A DNA stretch of 60,311 bases from CAYUYV01 sp050331455 (GTDB lineage: Bacteria > Pseudomonadota > Alphaproteobacteria > JAJFIK01). Under the pieces are notes generated by a model, which saw only the letters and a list, made by a program, of their open reading frames with translations, was not told where the DNA came from and ran no database searches. Made by a program: the position numbers and the translations under genes. Shown here in pieces: positions 8,782 to 17,570 of this stretch (positions are counted from its first letter, which is position 1; every line of letters begins with the position of its first letter). Location: positions 1-60,311 of the forward strand of contig JBHJGV010000055.1 of the NCBI GenBank assembly GCA_050331455.1, read 5' to 3'.

Positions 8782-9282
8782 TTGAAAAGGAAGAACGGCA
8801 TCAAGGATGCGGAGGCACCTTTGGATCGACCTAATTTGCGACAGCCCCGTCTTGCAAAGCGTGTGGACGAGCATGTCGGAGAGCGTATCCGGCAACGCCG
8901 CACCCTTCTAGGCCTGACCCAGGAGCAACTCGCCTCCGCCCTGGAGATCTCGTATCAGCAGGTCCAGAAATATGAGACCGGCGCCAATCGGGTGAGCGCC
9001 GGTCGGCTCTACGAGATCGCCAAGCATCTCGATGTGGAGATCGGCTTCTTTTTTGAGGGGTTGGAGCCCACATCCAAGACCGTCCCGTTGCCCCATGGCG
9101 GGCGAAATCGGGCCACGATCGAACTCGTCCGAAATTTCGGCGAGATCGATGACCCGCTGGTGCGCAATGCCGTATCCAGCCTTGTCAAAAGCCTCTCGGA
9201 CCGCACCAATCCGGGCCATGGCCTGTCGGCATCGCCGGAGATGGGCCCGCCGGAGCGGGCGGACAAAAGCGCGGCCGGCTGA
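8782..9282 (+). CDS. XRE-family transcriptional regulator
   Basis: This protein of about 166 residues has a helix-turn-helix of the Cro/CI type (VGERIRQRRTLLGLTQEQLA, then ISYQQVQKYETGANRVSAGRL, residues about 32-80). SFFFEG-like FFFEGLEP and a short C-terminal tail follow. This is the common small alphaproteobacterial XRE regulator; targets are unknown. The only start that keeps the full N-terminus is TTG at 8782; an in-frame GTG at 8863 would also retain the HTH. It lies in opposite orientation between bamD and lpxC, which are normally adjacent, so it is an insertion into the division cluster. It converges with lpxC. Confidence 0.85.
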   Translation: MKRKNGIKDAEAPLDRPNLRQPRLAKRVDEHVGERIRQRRTLLGLTQEQLASALEISYQQVQKYETGANRVSAGRLYEIAKHLDVEIGFFFEGLEPTSKTVPLPHGGRNRATIELVRNFGEIDDPLVRNAVSSLVKSLSDRTNPGHGLSASPEMGPPERADKSAAG

Positions 9283-9314
9283 ACCGTCACTCGCAGAAAG
9301 ACTGGCCGCTGTCG

Positions 9315-10298
9315 TTACGCGGGCACCGGATCGTTGAGGCTTTCCGCGGCAATGTCCTCGTCCGGGGTGCCATAATCCCAACGCCACGCGCTCCGCTTGG
9401 CAAAGACGGCATGCAACAAGGCGTTGTTGAGGGCATGGCCCGAACGGCTCGCGGAGAACCGCCCGCGAATCTGGGCGCCGCACAAGGACAAATCCCCGAT
9501 CCCATCGAGCAGCTTGTGGCGGACGAATTCATCGGGATACCTCAGACCCGTCTCATTCAGCACTTGGCCGTCGTCGATCACAATGGCGTTTTCGAGCGAT
9601 CCGCCCCGCGCGAGACCGAGAGCCCTGAGCTGGTCCACATCCTTCAGGAAGCCAAAGGTGCGGGCACGGCATAATTCGGTCTTAAAGCTCGCGCTGTTGA
9701 GGTCAAAGCCATAGCTTTGCCGTCCGATCGGCGCCGAGTCAAAATTGATGTCAAAGGACGCGCTGAACCCTTGTCCGGGCGCAAGTTCGGCCCGCTTGAG
9801 TCCGTCCTCGATCGCCACCGTCTCCAGAATGCGCAGATAGCGGCGCGGGCGCTCGCTGATCCGCAGCCCGGCACACTCGATCAGAAACACGAAGGGCCCG
9901 GCGCTGCCGTCCATGATCGGGACTTCCGGCCCATCGATTTCGATGAGCAGATTGTCGATGCCGCATCCGGCCAGAGCCGCCATCAGGTGCTCCACCGTCG
10001 CCACGCTGACACCAGCCCCATTGGCGATGGTGGTGCCCAGTGTGGTTTCGGTGACCCGATCATGGCTGGCCGGCACGCGGGTGTCTTGACCCTGAATATC
10101 GGTCCGCGAAAAGACGATCCCGGCATCCGGCGCCGCCGGAACGAGGCGCAGGCGCACAGGCGCCCCGGTATGCAGACCAATACCGCTGCATGTGATGGGG
10201 TGGTGGAGGGTCGTCTGGAAGGGCGTATTCAATCCGAACTGTGCAGACACGCTGCCTCCTGCCTCTTTCTCGATTGCTTCGACCTGCATGGCCGGCAT
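9315..10298 (-). CDS. lpxC: UDP-3-O-acyl-N-acetylglucosamine deacetylase
   Basis: LpxC catalyses the committed zinc-dependent step of lipid A synthesis. Recognisable segments are GIGLHTG near residue 40, TTLGT, VEHLMAALAGCGIDN (zinc His in VEHL), EVPIMDGSA, RTFGF, and HKLLDGIGDL (zinc His and Asp). SGHALNNALL near the end carries the catalytic His. Length is about 327 residues from ATG 10298; ATG 10289 is equally possible. It follows ftsZ on the same strand with a 259-bp gap, the classical end of the division cluster. Confidence 0.95.
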   Translation of the reverse strand: MPAMQVEAIEKEAGGSVSAQFGLNTPFQTTLHHPITCSGIGLHTGAPVRLRLVPAAPDAGIVFSRTDIQGQDTRVPASHDRVTETTLGTTIANGAGVSVATVEHLMAALAGCGIDNLLIEIDGPEVPIMDGSAGPFVFLIECAGLRISERPRRYLRILETVAIEDGLKRAELAPGQGFSASFDINFDSAPIGRQSYGFDLNSASFKTELCRARTFGFLKDVDQLRALGLARGGSLENAIVIDDGQVLNETGLRYPDEFVRHKLLDGIGDLSLCGAQIRGRFSASRSGHALNNALLHAVFAKRSAWRWDYGTPDEDIAAESLNDPVPA

Positions 10299-10557
10299 GC
10301 GCCGATCCGGCCATGCCACGGCGCCCCCTTTCGCCCCTCAAACAGGCATCGGAATAAAGACCGCTTCATGGTGGGGCCGTCGTCGAAAGCCGACAGTGTC
10401 GCATGGCGGGCGGCCCCGGCAAAGGCCGCACAGCGCGCGCGTTCCGCCCGATGGATGCAGCTGGAGGTCAAAAAAAGAAAGCGGCGCTGGGCAGAGCGCC
10501 GCTTCCCTCCATCGAGCTCGTGTACCGGCCGACGAACGGCGCCGGACCGCGGCGCGA

Positions 10558-12189
10558 TCAGTTGGCCTGCCGACGCAGGAATGCCGGGATCTCGAGCTGA
10601 TCCTTGTCCTCGGCGCTCACGCCGCGGTCGCCGGGAGCCGGACGACCGGGCTTTTCGCTCCGGGGCGCCGGGACCGACTGGCGCGGCAGTTCGCGTCCCG
10701 CCGGCTTTTGCCGGGGCTCGACCTGCGTTCGGCCCAGGGAGACACCGGTCACGCGGTTGAGCAGGCCGCCGCCGCGCTTGCGTTCCGATCCGCCCCGAGG
10801 GTCGGCCGCCAGGGGTTCGGGCTCGCGAACCGGTTTGCGTGGCTCCGGCGCGCCCCGCAGGCCATTGGCGTTGAGAGCATAGCCCCCGATGGCCCCATCC
10901 GCATCATCGGGCAGAACGTCAAAATCCTCGTCCTCATCGACCGCCGCGGACAGAACCGAATAGCTCGATCCGCCCCGCCCCGCCGGTGCGGCCCGTTCGG
11001 GCGGCGCCTTGCGGCCCAGATCCGCCCCGGGAACCCCGTCCGGTGACACGACGGCCGATTTTGGCCGCCAGCCACCGCCGGACGTTTGGGGCGCCTCGGG
11101 AGCCGCTGCCGGAGCGGGCCGGCCCGTGGCCGCCGGAGGGGGCGGTGGTGCGGTGCCGGCCTGGGGCCGTTCAGCGCCGCGGCGCTGGGCGGCGGGAGCG
11201 ACGGCATCGACCCGGCCGGTATCGGCGTCCTCAATACCCGTCGCGACGATGGAGACGCGCATCTTGCCTTCCATGCCGTCATTGAAGGTCGAGCCGACAA
11301 TAATGTTCGCATCGGGATCGACTTCACTGCGGATGCGGTTCGCCGCTTCGTCCACCTCGAACAGGGTCATGTCCATGCCGCCAGTGATGTTGATCAGCAC
11401 GCCGCGCGCGCCTTTCATGGGCACTTCGTCAAGCAGCGGATTGTTGATCGCAGCCTCGGCGCTCTCAATCGCCCGGCCGTCGCCTTCGGCCTCGCCCGTG
11501 CCCATCATGGCCTTGCCCATCTCGTTCATCACCGTACGCACATCGGCAAAATCGAGATTGATGAGACCGGGCATCACCATGAGATCCGTGATGCCGCGCA
11601 CGCCCGAATGGAGCACTTCGTCGGCCATGCGGAACGCGTCGGCGAAGGTGGTCTTTTCATTGGCGATGCGGAACAGGTTCTGGTTCGGAATGACGATCAG
11701 CGTGTCCACATAACGCTGCAGTTCCTGAATGCCGGCCTCGGCCACCCGCATGCGCCGGGCGCCTTCGAAGTGGAACGGCTTCGTCACCACACCGACGGTC
11801 AAAATACCCTGATCCCGCGCCGCCCGGGCGATCACCGGCGCCGCACCGGTGCCCGTTCCCCCGCCCATGCCGGCGGTGATGAACACCATATGGGAGCCGG
11901 ACAATTGCTCTATGATTTCCGGCAAGGATTCCTCGGCGGCCGCACAGCCCACTTCCGGCCGCGACCCCGCACCGAGCCCTTCCGTAATCGATGTGCCCAT
12001 CTGGATCTTGCGCTCGACATGCGAGGTCTGCATGGCCTGGGAGTCGGTGTTCGCAATGACGAACTCCACCCCTTCCAGATTGCACCGGATCATATTGCCG
12101 ACGGCATTCCCGCCGGCGCCGCCGACACCGAACACCGTGATCCGCGGTGTCAGTTCTTTCATGTCGGGGCCTGTGAGATTCACCGTCAT
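10558..12189 (-). CDS. ftsZ: cell division protein FtsZ
   Basis: FtsZ is the tubulin-like GTPase that forms the Z-ring. The start at ATG 12189 has GGAGGC at good spacing. It carries VFGVGGAGGNAV, NTDSQAM, the tubulin signature GGGTGTGAAP, and the T7-loop segment with NLDFADV. After about residue 320 comes a long Ala/Pro/Arg-rich linker. It ends with a C-terminal peptide (DQLEIPAFLRRQ) of the type that binds FtsA and other partners. Total about 543 residues, long because of the linker. It lies downstream of ftsA with a 258-bp gap that holds its own regulatory sequence. Confidence 0.97.
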   Translation of the reverse strand: MTVNLTGPDMKELTPRITVFGVGGAGGNAVGNMIRCNLEGVEFVIANTDSQAMQTSHVERKIQMGTSITEGLGAGSRPEVGCAAAEESLPEIIEQLSGSHMVFITAGMGGGTGTGAAPVIARAARDQGILTVGVVTKPFHFEGARRMRVAEAGIQELQRYVDTLIVIPNQNLFRIANEKTTFADAFRMADEVLHSGVRGITDLMVMPGLINLDFADVRTVMNEMGKAMMGTGEAEGDGRAIESAEAAINNPLLDEVPMKGARGVLINITGGMDMTLFEVDEAANRIRSEVDPDANIIVGSTFNDGMEGKMRVSIVATGIEDADTGRVDAVAPAAQRRGAERPQAGTAPPPPPAATGRPAPAAAPEAPQTSGGGWRPKSAVVSPDGVPGADLGRKAPPERAAPAGRGGSSYSVLSAAVDEDEDFDVLPDDADGAIGGYALNANGLRGAPEPRKPVREPEPLAADPRGGSERKRGGGLLNRVTGVSLGRTQVEPRQKPAGRELPRQSVPAPRSEKPGRPAPGDRGVSAEDKDQLEIPAFLRRQAN

Positions 12190-12411
12190 GTTTGCCTCCG
12201 CTCGATACCTCTGCGCATCGCCCCGATCACCCGTTTCTGAGACCTTCTGGTCCATGACCCCCTCGCCTTCCTCTCGAGCTGTCGTTCGGTGTGCCGAGCC
12301 CTCATCCGGCAGGCGCCGATCGGGCCCGGCAATCGATGGTTGGGGCTCCCTGTCGGCCGGAGCACTTCGCACGGGCCCATCGGGAGCAGCAGCAACGCGG
12401 TTGGACGATCC

Positions 12412-12441
12412 GTTAATCGGTTAACCCCTTTTTCAGTTAAG
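12412..12441 (-). promoter_or_regulatory. TTAA-rich inverted repeat upstream of ftsZ
   Basis: On the minus strand the ftsA-ftsZ gap contains GTTAACCGATTAAC (12412-12425), an inverted repeat with 5-bp arms. A further TTAA lies at 12437-12440. TTAA pairs recall the half-sites of the cell-cycle regulator CtrA, but the spacing is not the canonical TTAA-N7-TTAA. A CtrA link is therefore only a suggestion. Confidence 0.3.
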
Positions 12442-12446
12442 GCTTT

Positions 12447-13724
12447 CTAAAAATGCGCCGTGAACCAGTTCTTCAACCGGGCGAAATGCCGGTTCGAAAG
12501 GCCTTTGCGGAGCACCGCCCGGGCGCTCGGGGCTTCCTGGGGGGCCCGGAGCGGATAGACGAGAAGGCCGGAACAGGTGGCGAAAGAGGGGCCGCCAACC
12601 GTGTCAGGAAATCCTGACACCCCTAGTGGACGCCCGATTCTCACAGGCTTGTCCAGCATCCGGGCCGCCGTCTCGCGCACACCGGTGAGCTGGGCGGCCC
12701 CGCCGGTCAGCACGATCCGCCGGCCGGCAACGCCTTCAAAGCCCGATTCGGCCAGCCGGTCGCGCACCAGTTCGATGGTTTCTTCGATCCGGGGCTGGAT
12801 AATCCGCGTCAGAAACGACCGGGGCATGACCTGCACGCCGCCCTCGGCGTCACCGTCGATCTGGGGGACATCCACCGTTTCCTGATCGTCCGAGGGCGTC
12901 GGCAGCGCGCTGCCGTAAAGGGTCTTGATCCGTTCCGCCGAGGTCATCAGGGTGGACAGGCCCCGGGCGATATCGCTCGTAACATGCTGACCGCCGACCT
13001 CCAGCACATCCGTGAAAATCAGCCGGCTGTCGTAAAAAACCGCGATAGACGTGGTGCCGGCGCCCATTTCGACGAGCGTGACCCCAAGACCCATTTCGTC
13101 CGGTACAAGGCAGGCCAGTCCGCTGGCATAGGGCGAGGCCACAAGGCCCGCAACCTCCAGGTGACAGCGCCGGATACAAAGCATCAGATTGCGCACCGGG
13201 CCCTGGGCCGCGCTGACCAGATGCATACGCACGCCCAGCCGCTCGCCGACCATGCCCCGGGGATCGGAAATGCCGGCACTGCCATCCACCTGATAGCCGA
13301 GCGGCACGGCGTGGATCAGCACACGGTCGGTCAGATCGACGCTTGCCCGCGCGTGAGCGGCCACATCCCGCAGATTACCGGCGTCAATCTCCTGATCACC
13401 GAGCGGGATTTCCACATGGGCGTGATGACTGAACAAACTCGCCGTGGACAGATTGACCCAGACGCGCTGAACGATCACGTCCGCCATGCGTTCGGCAGCT
13501 TCGACGACAAGACGGATGGCCTCTTCGGCCGCCACCACATCCACCACGGCCCCCTTGCGGATGCCGGCGGCGGCGTGCTGACAAATTCCCAGAATGGTAA
13601 TGTCAGGTCCGCTTTCGTCCGTCGGCGGTTCCACACGGGCGATGACGCACGCGATCTTGCTGGTCCCCACATCCAAGCCGGCGACGACCTCCGGCTTTCC
13701 GCCCCCCCGCATCTGCTCTCGCAT
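12447..13724 (-). CDS. ftsA: cell division protein FtsA
   Basis: FtsA is the actin-like ATPase that tethers FtsZ to the membrane. Key segments are GLDVGTSKIACVIARV (phosphate 1), GTTSIAVFYDSR (phosphate 2), and IVLTGGAAQLTGV (adenosine). The C-terminal NWFTAHF fits an amphipathic membrane-targeting helix. The start is uncertain between ATG 13724 and ATG 13763; 13724 gives about 425 residues. ftsQ, ddl and murB, which normally precede ftsA, are absent. The upstream gene is a divergent tspO, so ftsA must have its own promoter. Confidence 0.94.
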   Translation of the reverse strand: MREQMRGGGKPEVVAGLDVGTSKIACVIARVEPPTDESGPDITILGICQHAAAGIRKGAVVDVVAAEEAIRLVVEAAERMADVIVQRVWVNLSTASLFSHHAHVEIPLGDQEIDAGNLRDVAAHARASVDLTDRVLIHAVPLGYQVDGSAGISDPRGMVGERLGVRMHLVSAAQGPVRNLMLCIRRCHLEVAGLVASPYASGLACLVPDEMGLGVTLVEMGAGTTSIAVFYDSRLIFTDVLEVGGQHVTSDIARGLSTLMTSAERIKTLYGSALPTPSDDQETVDVPQIDGDAEGGVQVMPRSFLTRIIQPRIEETIELVRDRLAESGFEGVAGRRIVLTGGAAQLTGVRETAARMLDKPVRIGRPLGVSGFPDTVGGPSFATCSGLLVYPLRAPQEAPSARAVLRKGLSNRHFARLKNWFTAHF

Positions 13725-13957
13725 GACCAATACTTTACTCCGGCCGCCGGTCAGCGCCCGCATGAGGATCCCAAAAGCTTTTGGACTATGGGTGATTCGC
13801 GGACCACATGCCCATGGCATTGTCCTTATGCGGATGCAGAAATGCTCGCAGAGGGTGTAGACCCTCCGGGTAGACCCTTGCATAACCCGCCCCGATTGCG
13901 TCCATATGGAGGGGTGGACCCGAGGGCCCATCAGGCACGGTTAAGGAGGTGGGACCG

Positions 13958-14440
13958 ATGAGTGAGATCGATTGGCTGGCGCTGGGCATTTTTATTGTCG
14001 TGAACTTTGCCGCCGCGTCGAGCGGCGCGATTTTCAAGCCCGGCGCATGGTACGAAGCGTTGAAAAAGCCGTCCTGGACGCCCCCAAACTGGGCCTTCCC
14101 GGTGGTTTGGACCACCCTTTTCGCCGCCAATGCGTGGTCCGGCTATCTCGTGTGGCAGGCGGCCGGCCCCGACGCGGCCCTCGCGCTCACAGCCTATGGC
14201 ATCAGCCTGGTGTTCAATGCGATCTGGTCCTTCCTGTTTTTCGGGTTGCGTCGGCTTGATCTTGGCATGGCGGAAGTTGTCGCCCTTTGGGCATCGATTG
14301 CGGTCGTGCTGGTGTTGTTCGTGCCCTACAGTCAGACGGCGGCGCTGCTTCAGGTGCCCTATCTCGCCTGGGTGACCCTCGCCGGTGTTTTGAACTTGCG
14401 TCTTTTGCAGCTCAACGGGCCGCGGGGCGAGCAGGCCTGA
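13958..14440 (+). CDS. tspO: TspO/MBR family membrane protein
   Basis: This five-helix membrane protein of 160 residues carries the family signature KPSWTPPNWAFPVVWTTLF near residues 35-53. A tryptophan-containing helix NAIWSFLFFG follows. TspO proteins bind tetrapyrroles and modulate oxygen, porphyrin or stress responses. ATG 13958 is chosen over GTG 13949 because AAGGAGGT lies 7 bp upstream of it. It is divergent from ftsA, with about 230 bp between their start codons. Confidence 0.93.
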   Translation: MSEIDWLALGIFIVVNFAAASSGAIFKPGAWYEALKKPSWTPPNWAFPVVWTTLFAANAWSGYLVWQAAGPDAALALTAYGISLVFNAIWSFLFFGLRRLDLGMAEVVALWASIAVVLVLFVPYSQTAALLQVPYLAWVTLAGVLNLRLLQLNGPRGEQA

Positions 14441-14492
14441 CCGATATCGACAAGATCCCGGTCACCTCCATCATCGCGTCCTCCAGCGGCTG

Positions 14493-14876
14493 TCAGGCCA
14501 TGGCGATGGCTTCGATCTCCAACAGCCAGGCCTCCTCGAAGATCTCGCAAATGATCACCGTGAGCGCCGGCGTGTGCGCCCCCAGCACCGCCTGGCGGAT
14601 GGTCCGGTTCTGGATGCGGTGGTCCCGGTGAGCCAGGAATGTCGTGACCTTGACCAGATTTTCGAGCCCCATCTGCGCAGTAACGAGCTGGCGCTCCACA
14701 TTCTTCCAGACGAGGCGCGCCTGCCCTTCGAAATCATGGGGGACCTGGCTCTCGCCGTCCATGGGGATCTGTCCACTGATGTAAAGGATACGGCTTGCCC
14801 CCTGGACTTCGAAGGCCTGGGCGTAACCGCCCTGGGCCGCCGGCCCGTCAGCGGCATTGATCGGTCTCGATTGCAT
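14493..14876 (-). CDS. RidA family protein
   Basis: This protein of about 127 residues has the YjgF/YER057c/UK114 fold: YAQAFEVQG, LYISGQIPMD, LENLVKVTTFL, ALTVIICEIF. RidA enzymes hydrolyse reactive enamine/imine intermediates, protecting PLP enzymes. The typical C-terminal substrate-binding segment ends here as LLEIEAIAMA. The start ATG 14876 is chosen because the earlier codons (to 14957) have no family similarity. It converges with tspO and is divergent from the Hsp70-like gene. Confidence 0.88.
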   Translation of the reverse strand: MQSRPINAADGPAAQGGYAQAFEVQGASRILYISGQIPMDGESQVPHDFEGQARLVWKNVERQLVTAQMGLENLVKVTTFLAHRDHRIQNRTIRQAVLGAHTPALTVIICEIFEEAWLLEIEAIAMA

Positions 14877-15036
14877 GGCACTCCCCGGATTTTGCGGTTG
14901 GATCCCGGGATCATACCGCCAGGGCAACGCCCGCACAGCTCTTGATCGATCCCCCATGGGTTTTCTTCTTGACAGGGATCGCTTGGCGGCGTCACGCTGC
15001 GATCCTTTTTCTGTTGCGCCTCAAAGGAGAAGGGCC

Positions 15037-16368
15037 ATGGCACAGGATCGGGCCGTCGGGTTGGACTTCGGGACCTCCAATTGTGTGCTGGGTCTGGCCG
15101 AAGACGGCGCCGCGCCCTCCGCCGTGCGCTTTCGTTCGGGCACGAATTTCCCATCCATCCTGTGCTTCTACCAGGACTGCGATGACAAGGGCCGCGACAT
15201 CGTGGTGGGCACGGCCGGTCAAAAGGCCATCGAGACCTATCTCAAACTCGGCTCCGATTGCCGGCTCATCCAGTCCATCAAATCCTATGTCGCCAACCCG
15301 ACCTTTTCGGAAACCAACATCCATGGCCGGCGCTATGCGATCGAGGATCTCGTCGCCACCATGCTGAACGACATCCGCGCGGAAGCCGAGGCAACGGAGG
15401 GGCCTCTGGGCGAGCGCGTGGTCAGCGGCCGCCCCGTGGCCTTCGCCGGAGAGCGCTCCGACGAGGCCCTAGGGCTCACCCGCCTGGAAAACGCCTATCG
15501 CCAGGCCGGCTTCAGGACCGTGGCCTTCGAGACCGAACCTCTGGCGGCTGCCTATTACCATGTCCGTGCGCTGGAGCATAACGAGGTCTGCCTCGTGGCT
15601 GATCTGGGCGGGGGCACCAGCGACTTCTCCCTCGTGCGCTTCCATCCCGACAGGGACAGACCGTGGACGGAGCACCTGGCCCATGCCGGCATTGGCATTG
15701 CCGGCAACCAACTCGATTTCCGCATCATTGAACACGTGGTGGCCCCGCGCCTGGGGCGTGAAACGACCTATCGCTCCGGCAGCAAGGATCTTCCGGTGCC
15801 GGCGCATATCTATACGAGTTTCCAGCGCTGGAACGAACTGTCCATGCTGAAGGCCGGCCGGACCTTGCGCGATCTGGAGGAGATCCGCCACACGGCTGCC
15901 GACCCGGCGGCCATCGACTGCCTGATCCATGTGATCGAACAGGAACGGGGCTATGACCTCTACCAGGCCGTCGGTCAGACCAAAGCCGCCCTTTCAAGCG
16001 CCGATGCCGCGCCGTTCCGATTCGATGCGGGGCCCTTGCATATCGACGAAACGGTCACGCGGGACGATTTCGAGGCCTGGATCGCCGAGGATGTGGCGCG
16101 GATTGTCGAGGTGATGAAGGACATGCTCAGCACATCGAATTTCCGTGCAGCCGATGTGGGCAAGGTCTTCATGACCGGCGGGACTTCCTTTGTGCCGCGG
16201 ATCCGGCAGGCCTTCGCAGATGTTTTCGGGGAAGAGCGCCTGGGCACCGGCGACGAGTTCGTCTCGGTCGCCACAGGCCTCGCCCTCATCGCCCGGGAGC
16301 GCGGAGCGGGCGCCGGGCGCCCCGCCCCTATGCCGCCTCGGCCTGGCGGGACAGCTGGTCCACTTTGA
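15037..16368 (+). CDS. Hsp70 family protein (YegD-like)
   Basis: This protein of about 443 residues contains only the actin-like ATPase domain of Hsp70. Phosphate-1 motif is GLDFGTSNCVLGL, phosphate-2 VADLGGGTSDFSLVRF, and adenosine motif FMTGGTSFVPRI near residue 385. It lacks the substrate-binding domain of DnaK, like E. coli YegD, whose role is unclear. ATG 15037 follows AAAGGAGAA. Its last 41 bp overlap the 3' end of the convergent DUF2336 gene. Confidence 0.9.
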   Translation: MAQDRAVGLDFGTSNCVLGLAEDGAAPSAVRFRSGTNFPSILCFYQDCDDKGRDIVVGTAGQKAIETYLKLGSDCRLIQSIKSYVANPTFSETNIHGRRYAIEDLVATMLNDIRAEAEATEGPLGERVVSGRPVAFAGERSDEALGLTRLENAYRQAGFRTVAFETEPLAAAYYHVRALEHNEVCLVADLGGGTSDFSLVRFHPDRDRPWTEHLAHAGIGIAGNQLDFRIIEHVVAPRLGRETTYRSGSKDLPVPAHIYTSFQRWNELSMLKAGRTLRDLEEIRHTAADPAAIDCLIHVIEQERGYDLYQAVGQTKAALSSADAAPFRFDAGPLHIDETVTRDDFEAWIAEDVARIVEVMKDMLSTSNFRAADVGKVFMTGGTSFVPRIRQAFADVFGEERLGTGDEFVSVATGLALIARERGAGAGRPAPMPPRPGGTAGPL

Positions 16369-17443
16369 GCAAAAGATAGTCGATATCGCCCGTGGCCATG
16401 TCCTGACAGTCGGTCAGCACACGCTCGATCATGCGGGCGCGGAAGATACGCCGGTCGAGTTCACCCCCATCCCGGGTCAGGTCACGGTGGGCGGCGAGGG
16501 CCACCGTCAGGATCGGCACCACGAGTTTGGGCAGGCCCGCCGCAGCGATCAGGCCTTCGACCCCTTCCTGTCCGCGCATATGGAGCGAGCGCCAAGCCTG
16601 GATCACGGACAGACCCGCGCGCTTGGCCAGGGCGGCTTCCAGAAAATCAATGTCGCCGATGCAGGCCGCCCGCAGGATCAGCGAGGCCGTGAGACGTTTG
16701 GAGCGGGAAAGCTGCTCGACCATGACCGCAATGTTGCGGCCCCGGCCATAATCGTCGAACAGGGAAATCGTGGCATGGCCCCGGCTGTGCTCAGCCAGAA
16801 CATGGGCCAGGGACCGGGAGAAATCGGGCCGGGAGGCCAGATAGGTGCGCAGATTGTCCGAAACGATCGTAACCAACCGCTCGGCGATGGTCACCGGCAA
16901 ATCCGTGCGCCGGGCCAGGGCTTCGGTCACCCGTTCGCTCGCGCCGAAGCGGTCGATGGCCTTGTCCATGGTGGCGCCGGCAAGTTCCGCACCCGGATTG
17001 GCCACAAGGGCGCTCACGGGAGCCTCGCCCGCCTCCTCCACAATGACCCGCGCCAGGGCATCCGGAACATGGTCCCGCTGGGCGATTGAGGTCTGCTTGC
17101 TCTCGCTCCCGGAGCGGACGAGTTCGATCAGTTCTTCTTCGGACAGGAGGGGCGAATGGCGCAGAATGGGCGCGGCCACCCGGTCGAAGTCCTCTGCAAG
17201 GCGCAGGACCACGTCCTTGGGGATGTCCGGCATGGAGCCGACGATTTCGGCAAGGCCTTCACGCACGCGGACCGCGGCGTCCCGGGTCATCAGCCTCAGG
17301 ATTTCATTCGCGGACTCCCGGTCCTCGTCGGAGAGACCACCGCCCTTCACCGCTCCGATAATGTGCGTGGCGATGTCGAGCCGGCGTTCGGGGGTCGGCG
17401 AGGTCGACAGGTCGACGAGATCGCTTCTGGACAGGCGGGACAT
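16328..17443 (-). CDS. DUF2336 domain-containing protein
   Basis: This protein of about 371 residues is all-helical with HEAT-like repetitive character. Examples are ERRLDIATHIIGAV, RVREGLAEIVGSMPDIPKDV and VSALVANPGAEL. That is the pattern of DUF2336, found mainly in alphaproteobacteria and of unknown function. ATG 17443 is preceded by AAGGGA and is preferred to an earlier start at 17500. It overlaps the convergent Hsp70 gene by 41 bp at the 3' end. Confidence 0.85.
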   Translation of the reverse strand: MSRLSRSDLVDLSTSPTPERRLDIATHIIGAVKGGGLSDEDRESANEILRLMTRDAAVRVREGLAEIVGSMPDIPKDVVLRLAEDFDRVAAPILRHSPLLSEEELIELVRSGSESKQTSIAQRDHVPDALARVIVEEAGEAPVSALVANPGAELAGATMDKAIDRFGASERVTEALARRTDLPVTIAERLVTIVSDNLRTYLASRPDFSRSLAHVLAEHSRGHATISLFDDYGRGRNIAVMVEQLSRSKRLTASLILRAACIGDIDFLEAALAKRAGLSVIQAWRSLHMRGQEGVEGLIAAAGLPKLVVPILTVALAAHRDLTRDGGELDRRIFRARMIERVLTDCQDMATGDIDYLLLKVDQLSRQAEAA

Positions 17444-17570
17444 GACGGTCCTGGTCCCTTTAAGCATGTTGGGCCGGCGAGAACCGGATCCGGTCCGCAC
17501 CGACGGGGGCGAAACACAGTCTCCGACGGACCGACTTAAAAAATCCGAAACGGACCCAACCGGTATTGCG

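Noticed and set aside
12190..12372. N-terminal extension of ftsZ
   Set aside because: The canonical FtsZ start at 12189 has a good ribosome site; the extension has no similarity to FtsZ.
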